A DNA stretch of 8,249 nt from Prevotella sp. (GCA_031260865.1 JAISKQ010000332.1:1-8249); one strand, 5' to 3'; numbered from the stretch's first letter, positions 1 through 7,331 are shown. Numbers and translations are program-made. The notes: a model not told the origin generated them from the sequence alone.

Positions 1-710
1 ATTTCAACCTGACCCCGAAGATTAAACTGCTCGGTAGTTCCGCGTCCGGTTTTGCCGACCACTCCCGCCGAGTGCGATTCGTCAACCATAATCATGGCGT
101 CATACTTCTGCGCCAGTTCGTATATCTTATCTATCGGCGCCACATTTCCATCCATTGAGAATACCCCGTCGGTAACAATAAGGCGGAAACGTTGCGATTG
201 CGCCAGTTTCAATTGTTTTTCAAGGTCTGCCATATCCGCGTTCGCATAACGATAGCGTACAGCCTTACACAAGCGGACGCCGTCGATAATGGAGGCATGG
301 TTCAGAGAGTCGGATATGATGGCGTCCTGATCGGTCAACAAAGGTTCGAAAACACCTCCGTTGGCATCAAAACATGCCGCGTACAAAATAGTGTCTTCCG
401 TGCCAAAGAATTTTGCTATCGCCGCCTCAAGCTGCTTGTGCAAATCCTGAGTACCACAGATAAAACGTACCGATGACATACCAAAGCCGCGCGAATCCAT
501 TGCTTCTTTTGCCGCCTCAATCAATTCTTTATTGTCGGATAAGCCGAGGTAATTGTTAGCGCAAAAGTTAAGTGCTTCTTGTCCTGTACTTAATTTGATA
601 GCCGCTCCTTGAGGCGAGGTAATGATACGCTCGTCTTTATACAATCCGGCTGACTGAATGTCAGCCAATTCATCTTGAAGATACTTCTTGAAATTAGTAT
701 AAGTGCCCAT
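1..710 (-). CDS. kbl: 2-amino-3-ketobutyrate CoA ligase (glycine C-acetyltransferase), 3' part outside the window
   Basis: PLP-dependent alpha-oxoamine synthase family enzyme (fold type I, cytoplasmic) that cleaves 2-amino-3-oxobutyrate with CoA to glycine and acetyl-CoA, the second step of threonine catabolism by the dehydrogenase route. The 236 residues read from the minus strand follow E. coli Kbl (recalled) closely: GLYKDERIITS at 23-32, NFCANNYLGL at 48-57, GFGMSSVRFICGTQD at 75-89, YAACFDANGG at 110-119, DSLNHASIIDGVRLCKA at 134-150, and DGVFSMDG at 181-188. Visible PLP-site residues include His138 and the Asp210/His213 pair in MVDESH. The Schiff-base lysine (about residue 244 in E. coli) lies just past the window edge, so it cannot be checked. 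The start ATG at 710-708 matches the family N-terminus. NFCANNYLGL and SIIDGVRLCKA favour Kbl over the related BioF or serine palmitoyltransferase. It is a separate unit from the upstream minus-strand gene, with a terminator and a -7 box between them. Confidence 0.95.
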   Translation of the reverse strand, partial: MGTYTNFKKYLQDELADIQSAGLYKDERIITSPQGAAIKLSTGQEALNFCANNYLGLSDNKELIEAAKEAMDSRGFGMSSVRFICGTQDLHKQLEAAIAKFFGTEDTILYAACFDANGGVFEPLLTDQDAIISDSLNHASIIDGVRLCKAVRYRYANADMADLEKQLKLAQSQRFRLIVTDGVFSMDGNVAPIDKIYELAQKYDAMIMVDESHSAGVVGKTGRGTTEQFNLRGQVE

Positions 711-728
711 AATTTAAAAATTTTGCAA

Positions 729-736
729 CAAAGGTA
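729..736 (-). promoter_or_regulatory. kbl: Probable kbl promoter -7 box (TACCTTTG)
   Basis: On the minus strand this reads TACCTTTG, an exact match to the Bacteroidetes -7 consensus TAnnTTTG, 18 nt upstream of the kbl ATG. It implies a leader of only about 10-15 nt. No good -33 TTTG lies at the expected 19-21 nt; the nearest similar word is TTGG at 762-765, 25 nt away. The box is therefore supported by sequence and position, but the promoter is incomplete by consensus. Confidence 0.45.
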
Positions 737-832
737 ATAAATTGTCAATAAGTACAGGCATCCAAGCATCTAAAAAATGAATACTTAACTTCCGAGGAAA
801 AATTTAGCGAAGCGGCAAACTTCACATTACCT

Positions 833-850
833 GTAGAGACGCGACGCATC
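833..850. repeat. Fragment resembling a dispersed palindromic repeat (half-site)
   Basis: The sequence GTAGAGACGCGACGCATC resembles one arm of the GTAGAGACGCGAT...GCGTCTCTAC palindromes that I recall as common dispersed intergenic repeats in several bacterial phyla. The second arm is absent here, so this would be a decayed or partial copy. The identification is from memory and tentative. Confidence 0.25.
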
Positions 851-862
851 ACATTCCTGATA

Positions 863-898
863 CAAAAAACCCTTAAATCCCCAAGGAGGATTTAAGAG
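863..898 (-). terminator. Intrinsic terminator of the 732-residue secreted protein gene
   Basis: On the minus strand, 898-888 pairs with 880-870 as an 11-bp stem (core CTTAAATCC/GGATTTAAG plus a C-G and a U-G pair) around a 7-nt loop, and six T residues (869-864) follow directly. It lies about 75 nt past the stop codon at 973-975 and upstream of the kbl start, so it separates the two minus-strand genes. The AT-rich stem is weaker than the ackA terminator, but the uninterrupted T-tract is convincing. Confidence 0.75.
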
Positions 899-972
899 CT
901 GGCTGCTTATTATTGACCGTTCATTGTCAAGAAGAAGAGCCGGGCGGAGATGCTGCCTTCTCCTATCTTTTG

Positions 973-3171
973 TTATCGATGAGCTCTTCTATATTCTTCC
1001 GCCTGATAGATACACCATGCGAAAGCGTTTGCCGTAAAAGTTGTATTATAAACCCTGTTGCCCGAGCCGCCGAAATTGAAACGATATGTCGGATAGTTAT
1101 TATATGTTTTACCGTTTATTACTTTGCTTGTCAATTGAAAAGGACAAACACTACTGGTTGTGTTCCAGTAAGTTCTGGCTTCGGAAGAATTAAAACCCGC
1201 ATCGCCAATAAATACGAACGGATATTCCTTATGACGGAATATGGTTACTCCATCCGCAGGTCTTGATGTATTACCTATTTCCCTTGCACCCGAATATATA
1301 ACAACCTCGTCCAATGGTAAATATGTTACATAAACAGTAGTTGATGCGTCTTCGCCCCAGTTTCTCCCTAAGATATTTTCGAATGGTCCTTTCAAGATAG
1401 GGTCATCGTCATAGCAGTAATAGGGTCTCATATCGGCGGGCATATTGCCTAAATTGAATCCCAATGTATAGTTTGCTCCCGCGGTTGCGCCTGAGCCGGT
1501 ATTAATTGTATTGTCGTTAAAAAACAACCTCAAAAAGTTTCTGTTTGATATTGGTAACTCTTGGCAAACCATCAGGATACCTCCTGATTTTGCAAAATCA
1601 ACCAACTTTTGACATTTTGCCTGATCAAGCGCCGCATCAGCTGTCGGAGTGCTACGAAAATATTCAGCTAACGCATCCGCCGGAAGCCCTGTATATCCCA
1701 TCATAAAAATGTCTATTTTAGGCTTGCCGTTAAAGCCCATCAATAAGGATTCTAACTTCGCGGCGGACATATTTCGCCAACCGGCTATTTCAAGCCCAAT
1801 TATATCTCTGCCATCGTCTGCCCAGCTATCAGGGTTTGTATTTGGTATAAAATTATTATCTCTACCGGATCCCACATTATTAAATCCCGCGAATTTTAGA
1901 ATAGACCATTGGCTATATCCGAAATTATCTTTATCGGTAAGCAACGTATTGAAACAGTTTTTCGGGTTTCGTGTCGTATTTCTGGCAGGATTGTATCCAT
2001 AAACGATATCAAGAACTTGTGTTTGACCGACAGCCATCAAGCGTTTCGCGGGAATCAACATGTAAACAGTCGCAGAACAGGAAGCGGTTGAACTTTCGCT
2101 GTTGGAGGTGATTGTAAGCACCTTGTCATTCAGTCCGCGCGGCACGCCTGTGCCGGGTATAGTGATGGTTTGCGCGGGGTAAGAGCTGATAATAGCCGAA
2201 CCTTTGAATGAAAAACCATCCACCGAGTTGGTCTCCACAGTAGCCAATGAACCTAAAGCGGAAGCCGGAATATCTTTAAGGGTTATCACCAATTGGTGTG
2301 ATTCTCCGTTTATAGGACTGGGTGCGGACGATAATGGCTGGTCTTCAAAATACGTTCCTTTTACGACCGTACCCGCGCAGTCGAGGGTGAACTCAGGATG
2401 CGCCGCTGTGGAACGCACATTCACATCGAAGGCGCAATCCGCTCCGCCGCCGGATGATGTTAACGTGAAATGATCGGGGGTGTCATCGCCGGGATTGACA
2501 AGATCCACGCCTTGTGTGTGCGTTACAGGCTGTCCTGTGCCGGGAATGGTGATGGTAAACGTACCGGTAGAGTAGAAAATCCCTGTTGTTTCATAAAAAT
2601 AGCCGTTGTCGGGAGTAGATGTCGCCGAGATGGAATATGAGCCTACGCGCGTTACATTCAGTTGAAGCCTTATGTAGTGGGAACTGTTTAGCGCGATGCC
2701 ATCGCCATAGTCGCCCATCACGGCGATAGAGGCGCAGTCGAAAGTAAACTGGGCGGAGGTCGGTTTTTGCTGGAAGCAAGTCCATTGCTCGCCGTCCCAC
2801 TGGTTGAGACCCAGGCACAAATCTTTGTCTTCATCTTCCACTAAGTTGTAAACAATCAGCCCTGTATGCGTTTTATCCAACGTGGCTTTATTTGCCGTGT
2901 ATTCCGCGTTAGGTCCCGAAGTAGCAATGTCGGGGTCGGTCAGGAACATCGGATATAGCTGGCGCTTATCGGACAGGGTCACGCGCGGCAATCCCAATCC
3001 CCTGTACGCGTTGCACGCGTCATCGGTAATGCTTTCTTTTTCTTTCAGTTGGAGTAGCGCCCCTTTTACGGTTTCTTCCCCTGTGCCGATGGTTACCTGG
3101 GCGCTGATTTCCGTTATTCCGCCTGTTATAAAAAACAGGCTCAAAAATAAAACTGCTAATGTTGTCTTCAT
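973..3171 (-). CDS. Secreted protein with two tandem Cys-bracketed beta domains and a C-terminal alpha/beta domain, function unknown
   Basis: Predicted exported protein of 732 residues. Residues 1-24 form a Sec signal peptide (basic MK, hydrophobic LAVLFLSLFFITGG, probable cleavage SA|Q at 24/25). No lipobox Cys is present, so it is not an evident lipoprotein. Residues 25-135 are of the Bacteroidetes surface-protein N-terminal type: VTIG, GALLQLKE (37-44), GLGLPRVTL (58-66), TGLIVYNL (103-110), QWDGEQWTCF (124-133). Two related beta-rich (Ig-like) units follow: about 140-252 and 259-371. Each opens with FxxDC (Cys146, Cys265), has TITIPGTG (206-213, 335-342), and closes with a Cys exactly 100 residues after the first (Cys246, Cys365), suggesting one disulfide per unit. 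Residues 373-732 alternate hydrophobic strands and helices (IDIFMMGY 487-493, LVDFAKSGGILMVC 523-536, PFVFIGDAGF 651-660), recalling the class I glutamine amidotransferase-like/ThuA-like fold; this is inference. No recognisable T9SS C-terminal sorting domain was seen, and the chain ends in a charged helix (QAEEYRRAHR). It is a single-gene unit with its own terminator; no promoter was identified. Confidence 0.85.
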   Translation of the reverse strand: MKTTLAVLFLSLFFITGGITEISAQVTIGTGEETVKGALLQLKEKESITDDACNAYRGLGLPRVTLSDKRQLYPMFLTDPDIATSGPNAEYTANKATLDKTHTGLIVYNLVEDEDKDLCLGLNQWDGEQWTCFQQKPTSAQFTFDCASIAVMGDYGDGIALNSSHYIRLQLNVTRVGSYSISATSTPDNGYFYETTGIFYSTGTFTITIPGTGQPVTHTQGVDLVNPGDDTPDHFTLTSSGGGADCAFDVNVRSTAAHPEFTLDCAGTVVKGTYFEDQPLSSAPSPINGESHQLVITLKDIPASALGSLATVETNSVDGFSFKGSAIISSYPAQTITIPGTGVPRGLNDKVLTITSNSESSTASCSATVYMLIPAKRLMAVGQTQVLDIVYGYNPARNTTRNPKNCFNTLLTDKDNFGYSQWSILKFAGFNNVGSGRDNNFIPNTNPDSWADDGRDIIGLEIAGWRNMSAAKLESLLMGFNGKPKIDIFMMGYTGLPADALAEYFRSTPTADAALDQAKCQKLVDFAKSGGILMVCQELPISNRNFLRLFFNDNTINTGSGATAGANYTLGFNLGNMPADMRPYYCYDDDPILKGPFENILGRNWGEDASTTVYVTYLPLDEVVIYSGAREIGNTSRPADGVTIFRHKEYPFVFIGDAGFNSSEARTYWNTTSSVCPFQLTSKVINGKTYNNYPTYRFNFGGSGNRVYNTTFTANAFAWCIYQAEEYRRAHR

Positions 3172-4011
3172 CTTCTTTTTCGTTTAATAAAAGTTTTGCG
3201 TATGATAGTTAGTTTAATAAATTACGAGTTACAGACTCGTTACTACGCCCTTCGGACAGTTACGGGTTGCAAAAAAAAATACGTTTGCGAAAGCGTGTAT
3301 TCGACCATAATAATGAACTTGGCGATACATTTTCTTTGTTTCGTAGATAGAGTGACGCAAGAATTAAAAATTCAATTCTGCTTAATCCCTCCTTTGAAAA
3401 TTAGATAGGCGCAAGAAAGCTGACTTTCAGTAGCGGCTATTAATTTTCATTATATTTAATTCCGGATGACGGTAACGACGAAATTGAGGGAATATGTCCC
3501 TCTTTGCAGCATTTTTTTTTCGTCCCGATAGTGAGCGGATGAGGAAATTCATTCCCATTTCTTTCACCGTCTATATCATGAAAATAATTATAAAAAAACT
3601 ATTAGCTTATATTTTTCTTAGTTTAATTACAAATGTTTGTAAGGTTGTTTGTTCTTTTAAATTGTTTGTAAAGAAAGCATCTTATTATTACAAACTTACA
3701 ATAAGTTTATTCTTTACAGCGTAAAGCTACAACATTTATTTAACATAACAATGTCATTCAAAAAAATATTCAATCATTAATAAAATTCAACTAAATCTGT
3801 TTCTCATAAAAGAAACTATACTGTGTGCTGTAAAACAATAAGGAAGAAAATGTATTTAATAGTTTGATATATAATTATATATAACATTCTCATGTACTCA
3901 TTACCAAGCCGAATGTAGTATATAAAACTCCTTTCTCATCCTTTTTTTACTTATTTCACATTAGAATATATTTTTACCGTTAAAATGCAAAGTCGGCTTT
4001 ACAATTTTTAC
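3172..4011. other. Large AT-rich divergent intergenic region without a convincing gene
   Basis: About 840 bp lie between two divergently transcribed units. Short open frames exist (for example 3196-3408 and 3494-3724 on plus), but their translations are low-complexity, rich in Phe, Ile, Lys and Tyr, match no family I know, and have no promoter-RBS context, so I do not call them. The part nearest the secreted-protein gene has a small inverted repeat (ACGAGT at 3224-3229, ACTCGT at 3235-3240). A -7-like word on the minus strand (TAAGTTTG, 3698-3691) lies over 500 nt from that gene and is weak. The cluster of dyads at 3627-3726 is listed separately. Confidence 0.6.
3627..3726. repeat. Cluster of hyphenated palindromes built on TTACAAA/TTTGTAA and TTTAC/GTAAA
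   Basis: Within 100 bp there are: TTACAAA-TG-TTTGTAA (3627-3642, 7-bp arms, 2-nt spacer); GTTTGTAA (3664-3671) opposite TTACAAAC (3688-3695); TGTAAAGAA (3667-3675) opposite TTCTTTACA (3710-3718); AAACTT-ACAAT-AAGTTT (3692-3708); and CTTTAC-AGC-GTAAAG (3712-3726). The first has the compact two-fold form of an operator for a dimeric regulator. The overlapping others could be alternative DNA sites or an RNA structure. The cluster lies about 290 bp upstream of the pta -7 box and 450 bp upstream of the secreted-protein start, so either unit could be the target. AT-rich sequence yields some dyads by chance. Confidence 0.45.
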
Positions 4012-4019
4012 TATATTTG
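4012..4019 (+). promoter_or_regulatory. Promoter -7 box of the pta-dehydrogenase-ackA operon (TATATTTG)
   Basis: TATATTTG exactly matches the Bacteroidetes -7 consensus TAnnTTTG and is followed by C, as is common. Transcription would start near 4022-4026, giving an AT-rich leader of about 55-60 nt before the pta ATG at 4081. No good -33 TTTG is present at 19-21 nt upstream (the region holds CTTT at 3997-4000). The box also argues against starting pta at the upstream in-frame ATG at 3985, which lies before the predicted transcription start. Confidence 0.6.
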
Positions 4020-4080
4020 CCCAACTTTACAAAATAGTAATTATCAATCTTTAAAAAATAAATATAAAACATTATATATC

Positions 4081-5094
4081 ATGGAATTAATAAAGCAAAT
4101 AGTAGAAAGAGCCAAGGCGAACAAACAACGCATCGTATTGCCGGAAGGAACAGAAGAACGAACAATAAAAGCAGCGGATGAGTTGTTGCGTGACGGCGTT
4201 GCCGACATTATCCTTATCGGAGCCGAAAAGGAAATAAAAGATCTAGCGGCAGGTCTTAACCTTAAAAACATAGATAAAGCGACGATTATCGATCCTCGGC
4301 ATTACGAGAAAAAAGAAACTTATACAAATCTCCTTTTTGACCTGAGAAAGTCGAAAGGAATGACCGTGGAACAAGCGGCTAAGTTGGCGGAAGACCCGTT
4401 GTACATCGGCTGTTTAATGATAAAGAACGGTGACGCGGACGGCGAGATAGCCGGCGCGAAAAACACGACAGGCGACGTCCTGCGTCCCGCGCTGCAAATT
4501 ATAAAGACCGCCCCCGGAATAAGCGTGGTATCAGGCGCGTTCTTAATGTTTACCACCCAAAAGCAATATGGTAAAGACGGATTGCTCGTTTTCGCGGATT
4601 GCGCCGTTACCCCCGATCCTACCGCTTCGCAACTTGCCGAAATAGCTGTGGCTACAGGGCGTACGGCACGGGCTTTGGTCGGAGAAGAACCACAAGTGGC
4701 TATTCTTAGCTTTTCCACCAAGGGAAGCGCGAAGCATCCGTTGGTTGATAAGGTGATAGAAGCCACCCAATTGGCGCAAAAACTCGATCCGTCAATGAAG
4801 ATAGACGGCGAATTACAGGCTGACGCGGCTTTGGTTTCGGCGGTAGGAAAGCAAAAAGCTCCGGATAGCGCGGTTGCCGGACAGGCAAATGTGCTGGTGT
4901 TCCCATCGTTGGAAGTTGGCAATATAGCCTACAAATTGGTGCAACGCCTGGGCGGAGCGGAAGCGGTAGGTCCTATACTTCAGGGTATGGCTGCTCCGGT
5001 GAATGATTTATCACGCGGATGTTCGGTAAGTGATATATACAATATGGTGGCTATCGCCTCCAATCAGGCTATTGCCGCTAAAAGCGCGAAATAA
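4081..5094 (+). CDS. pta: Phosphate acetyltransferase (phosphotransacetylase)
   Basis: Cytoplasmic enzyme that reversibly transfers the acetyl group of acetyl-CoA to phosphate, giving acetyl phosphate for AckA. The 337-residue protein is a single PTA_PTB domain, the usual length of the short form; it lacks the extra N-terminal domains of E. coli-type Pta. Motifs: RIVLPEGTEERT at 17-28, GDVLRPALQ at 131-139, LSFSTKGSAKHP at 209-220, DGELQADAAL at 242-251, VAGQANVLVFP at 265-275, GNIAYKLVQRLGG at 280-292, GPILQGMAAPVNDLSRG at 297-313. Arg89, Arg135, Ser311, Arg312 and Asp318 match the active-site Arg87, Arg133, Ser309, Arg310 and Asp316 of the Methanosarcina thermophila enzyme with a constant shift of two. 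I start at the ATG at 4081 because the 32 residues added by an in-frame ATG at 3985 match nothing in the family and lie across the promoter. It is the first gene of the operon; the next gene starts after 40 nt with no terminator between. Confidence 0.97.
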   Translation: MELIKQIVERAKANKQRIVLPEGTEERTIKAADELLRDGVADIILIGAEKEIKDLAAGLNLKNIDKATIIDPRHYEKKETYTNLLFDLRKSKGMTVEQAAKLAEDPLYIGCLMIKNGDADGEIAGAKNTTGDVLRPALQIIKTAPGISVVSGAFLMFTTQKQYGKDGLLVFADCAVTPDPTASQLAEIAVATGRTARALVGEEPQVAILSFSTKGSAKHPLVDKVIEATQLAQKLDPSMKIDGELQADAALVSAVGKQKAPDSAVAGQANVLVFPSLEVGNIAYKLVQRLGGAEAVGPILQGMAAPVNDLSRGCSVSDIYNMVAIASNQAIAAKSAK

Positions 5095-5134
5095 CCTGTA
5101 CCTTAAATTTATAAAATAAAACAATATAATATAT

Positions 5135-6100
5135 ATGGCAGAAATCATAGAATCTATTGAAGAATATGGGCTAAGCGCGGAACATAAAAAGAAAGCCCTT
5201 TTTTCTAAAATCGGCGTGGTTGGTTGCGGACGGGACGGCAGGCATATCGTGAGCCTGATGGCTCTGTCGGGAATGGAAGTCATCTTTATCGAAGTTTCGG
5301 AAGAAAGGATTCACGCCGCGATAAAAGACATAGAGAACAGGCTGGATACCAAAATAGAGAACTGGGGCTTGACCGAAAGTGAAAAACGCGCTACCATGGC
5401 GCGCGTCAGAGGTTCGCTTCGTTACGAAGACCTGAAGAACTGCGATTTTGTGATAGAATGTATCCGTTATGATATGGACGGCGAGCGCAGCACAGAAATG
5501 CGTAAAGAGGTTTTCCGTGAATTAGAATTGGTGTTGGATCCAAACGCTATCATCGCTACAAACGCCACAACTGTTATCATCAGTGAACTTGCCGCCGACC
5601 TAAAATATAAAGGGCGTTGCATCAGCTTGCACTTTCCTGTGTCGCACACAGACGCCCGCCTGCTTGAAGTTGTAAGCGGGACATTTACTTCCGAAGAAGC
5701 AATGCGAAAAGTCTTTTACTTTGCTAACATGATAAAGCATACGGCGATACCCGTGCACGAAAGCAGCGGGTTGGTAAGTTTCCGTATGATGATAACCATG
5801 CTGAACGAAGCGTGCCAGATATGGATGGAAAATGTAGCTTCTATAGAAGATATAGACAAAGTATTTACTATTATGTTCGGACAACGGTTTGGTATATTTC
5901 AATTAGCGGATTTATTAGGCATCGAAAAATTAGTCATGCTAATGGAGGATATGTTTAACGAATATGGCGATAAGAAATATAAAGCGACCCCTGTGCTGTG
6001 GAAGTTATTCCGCTCTAAGCAACTGGGTGTTTCTTCAGGTAGAGGTTTTTATATTTATGACGAATCAGGTAAAATAATAGGACCAAACAATTTAATTTAA
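5135..6100 (+). CDS. 3-hydroxyacyl-CoA dehydrogenase-like protein with altered active site
   Basis: A 321-residue member of the NAD-dependent L-3-hydroxyacyl-CoA (3-hydroxybutyryl-CoA) dehydrogenase family, with the complete two-domain layout. Residues 1-24 are a charged extension not found in typical members, which begin almost at the first strand. The Rossmann domain spans about 25-185: KIGVVGCGRDG holds GxGxxG at Gly30, Gly32, Gly35, and Glu53 ends strand 2, as expected for NAD rather than NADP. The C-terminal 3HCDH domain spans about 187-307, with YGDKKYKATPVL (277-288) and GRGFYIYD (302-309). The catalytic His-Glu dyad is kept with its exact 12-residue spacing (His166, Glu178). In contrast, NTSS is NATT (143-146), HFFNP is HFPVS (166-170), and the conserved Asn of GFxxNR is Phe216 (GLVSFR). 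The substrate may therefore differ, or activity may be changed; I do not assign one. It is the middle gene of the operon, and its stop is 1 nt from the ackA start, indicating co-transcription. Confidence 0.92.
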   Translation: MAEIIESIEEYGLSAEHKKKALFSKIGVVGCGRDGRHIVSLMALSGMEVIFIEVSEERIHAAIKDIENRLDTKIENWGLTESEKRATMARVRGSLRYEDLKNCDFVIECIRYDMDGERSTEMRKEVFRELELVLDPNAIIATNATTVIISELAADLKYKGRCISLHFPVSHTDARLLEVVSGTFTSEEAMRKVFYFANMIKHTAIPVHESSGLVSFRMMITMLNEACQIWMENVASIEDIDKVFTIMFGQRFGIFQLADLLGIEKLVMLMEDMFNEYGDKKYKATPVLWKLFRSKQLGVSSGRGFYIYDESGKIIGPNNLI

Positions 6101-6101
6101 C

Positions 6102-7301
6102 ATGAAGATATTAGTATTGAACTGTGGAAGTTCGTCCATCAAATATAAGCTTTTCGAAATGGAAAGCAAAGAGATTTTGGCGCAAGGAGGTGTTGAAAAA
6201 ATCGGTCTGAAAGGCTCATTCCTGAAATTTCCTCTGCCTAATGGTGACAAAGTTGTCCTCGAATGCGAAATACTGGAACATCAGGCTGGTATAGAATATA
6301 TACTGGGGGTGCTGACAAGCGAAAAATACGGTTGCCTCAAGTCATTGGACGAAATAGACGCCGTTGGACATCGCGTGGTGCATGGCGGCGAAGAATTTAA
6401 CAGCAGCGTGTTTATAACCGATGAGGTGATTAAGAAGATGGAGGAATGTATCGAGCTGGCTCCTCTCCATAACCCGCCTAATCTTGCCGGTATATATGCC
6501 GTAAGAGAACTGATGGGTAATATACCACAGGTCGGCGTTTTCGACACGGCGTTTCATCAGACCATGCCTGCCAAGGCTTACATGTACGGCTTACCTTATT
6601 CTCTGTATAAGAAATATGCCATTCGCCGATATGGCTTTCATGGCACCAGTCACAGGTATGTATCCCGAAAAGGATGTGATTTGCTGGGAGTCCCTTACGA
6701 ACAACAGCGTATTATTACAGCGCATATCGGTAACGGAGGGTCTTTGGCGGCTATCCGCGACGGCAAATCCATTGACACATCCATGGGGATGACTCCTGTG
6801 GAAGGACTGCTGATGGGAACACGTTCGGGGGATGTTGACGCCGGGATTATATCCTTTATCATGGAAAAAGAGAATATAGGAACCCAGGCTATTTCCACCT
6901 TGGTAAATAAACATAGCGGATTATTAGGCGTTTCGGGCGTATCTTCCGACATGCGCGAATTACGCGCGGCAATAGACGCCGGAAACCAAAGAGCACAGCT
7001 CGCGTTTGATATATTCGTCCACCGCATCAAGAAATACGTAGGCGCGTACGCCGCGGTTTTGGGTGGTGTGGATATTCTTATGTTCACAGGAGGAATAGGA
7101 GAGAATGCTTCACCTGTAAGAGAAGAGGTTTGCAAAAATATGGAATATATGGGAATCAAACTCGATTTGGATAAGAACAACGAAATCCATGGGGATGAGG
7201 CTATAATCAGCGCTCCCGATTCAAAAGTGACTGTAATGGTAGTCCCTACGGACGAAGAGTATATGATCGCTTCGGACACGATGGAGATAGTAACCAGGTA
7301 A
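6102..7301 (+). CDS. ackA: Acetate kinase
   Basis: Cytoplasmic kinase of the ASKHA fold that converts acetyl phosphate and ADP to acetate and ATP, completing the Pta-AckA route of substrate-level phosphorylation. The 399-residue length is normal and both family signatures are present: LVLNCGSSSIKYKLF at 4-18 and YGFHGTSHRYVS at 177-188. Catalytic and binding residues of the M. thermophila enzyme are all in place: Asn7, Arg91 (GHRVVHGG), His123, Asp148 (VFDTAFHQTMP), His180, Arg241 (GLLMGTRSGDVDAG), and Glu385 (VPTDEEYMIA, 381-390). The nucleotide-binding GNGGS (210-214) and FTGGIGENA (328-336) are intact. The ATG at 6102 is one base after the preceding stop and the N-terminus fits the family exactly. 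It is the last gene of the operon, followed by a strong terminator. Confidence 0.98.
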   Translation: MKILVLNCGSSSIKYKLFEMESKEILAQGGVEKIGLKGSFLKFPLPNGDKVVLECEILEHQAGIEYILGVLTSEKYGCLKSLDEIDAVGHRVVHGGEEFNSSVFITDEVIKKMEECIELAPLHNPPNLAGIYAVRELMGNIPQVGVFDTAFHQTMPAKAYMYGLPYSLYKKYAIRRYGFHGTSHRYVSRKGCDLLGVPYEQQRIITAHIGNGGSLAAIRDGKSIDTSMGMTPVEGLLMGTRSGDVDAGIISFIMEKENIGTQAISTLVNKHSGLLGVSGVSSDMRELRAAIDAGNQRAQLAFDIFVHRIKKYVGAYAAVLGGVDILMFTGGIGENASPVREEVCKNMEYMGIKLDLDKNNEIHGDEAIISAPDSKVTVMVVPTDEEYMIASDTMEIVTR

Positions 7302-7331
7302 GGTATATACCTCATATATATAGAACTTTAT

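Noticed and set aside
3260..3300. GCGAAAGC mini-hairpin and A-tract upstream of the secreted-protein gene, considered as a promoter or structured leader.
   Set aside because: No TAnnTTTG box on the minus strand nearby, and the hairpin is too short to support a call.
3196..3408. 70-residue plus-strand frame next to the secreted-protein gene.
   Set aside because: No family resemblance, no promoter box ahead of it, and the sequence reads as non-coding intergenic DNA.
3494..3724. 76-residue plus-strand frame with a hydrophobic Lys/Ile/Phe-rich translation, possibly a small membrane protein.
   Set aside because: The composition is what AT-rich DNA gives by chance, no promoter or start context supports it, and it overlaps the inverted-repeat cluster.
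3985..4080. Upstream in-frame ATG that would give Pta 32 more residues.
   Set aside because: The extension matches nothing in the family, the added codons cross the TATATTTG promoter box, and the ATG at 4081 gives the standard N-terminus.
4320..4922. 200-residue minus-strand open frame inside pta.
   Set aside because: It is the antisense of a well-conserved gene, with no family resemblance; long antisense frames arise from codon bias.
6695..7315. 206-residue minus-strand open frame inside ackA.
   Set aside because: It is antisense to ackA, whose signatures are all intact; no independent sign of coding.
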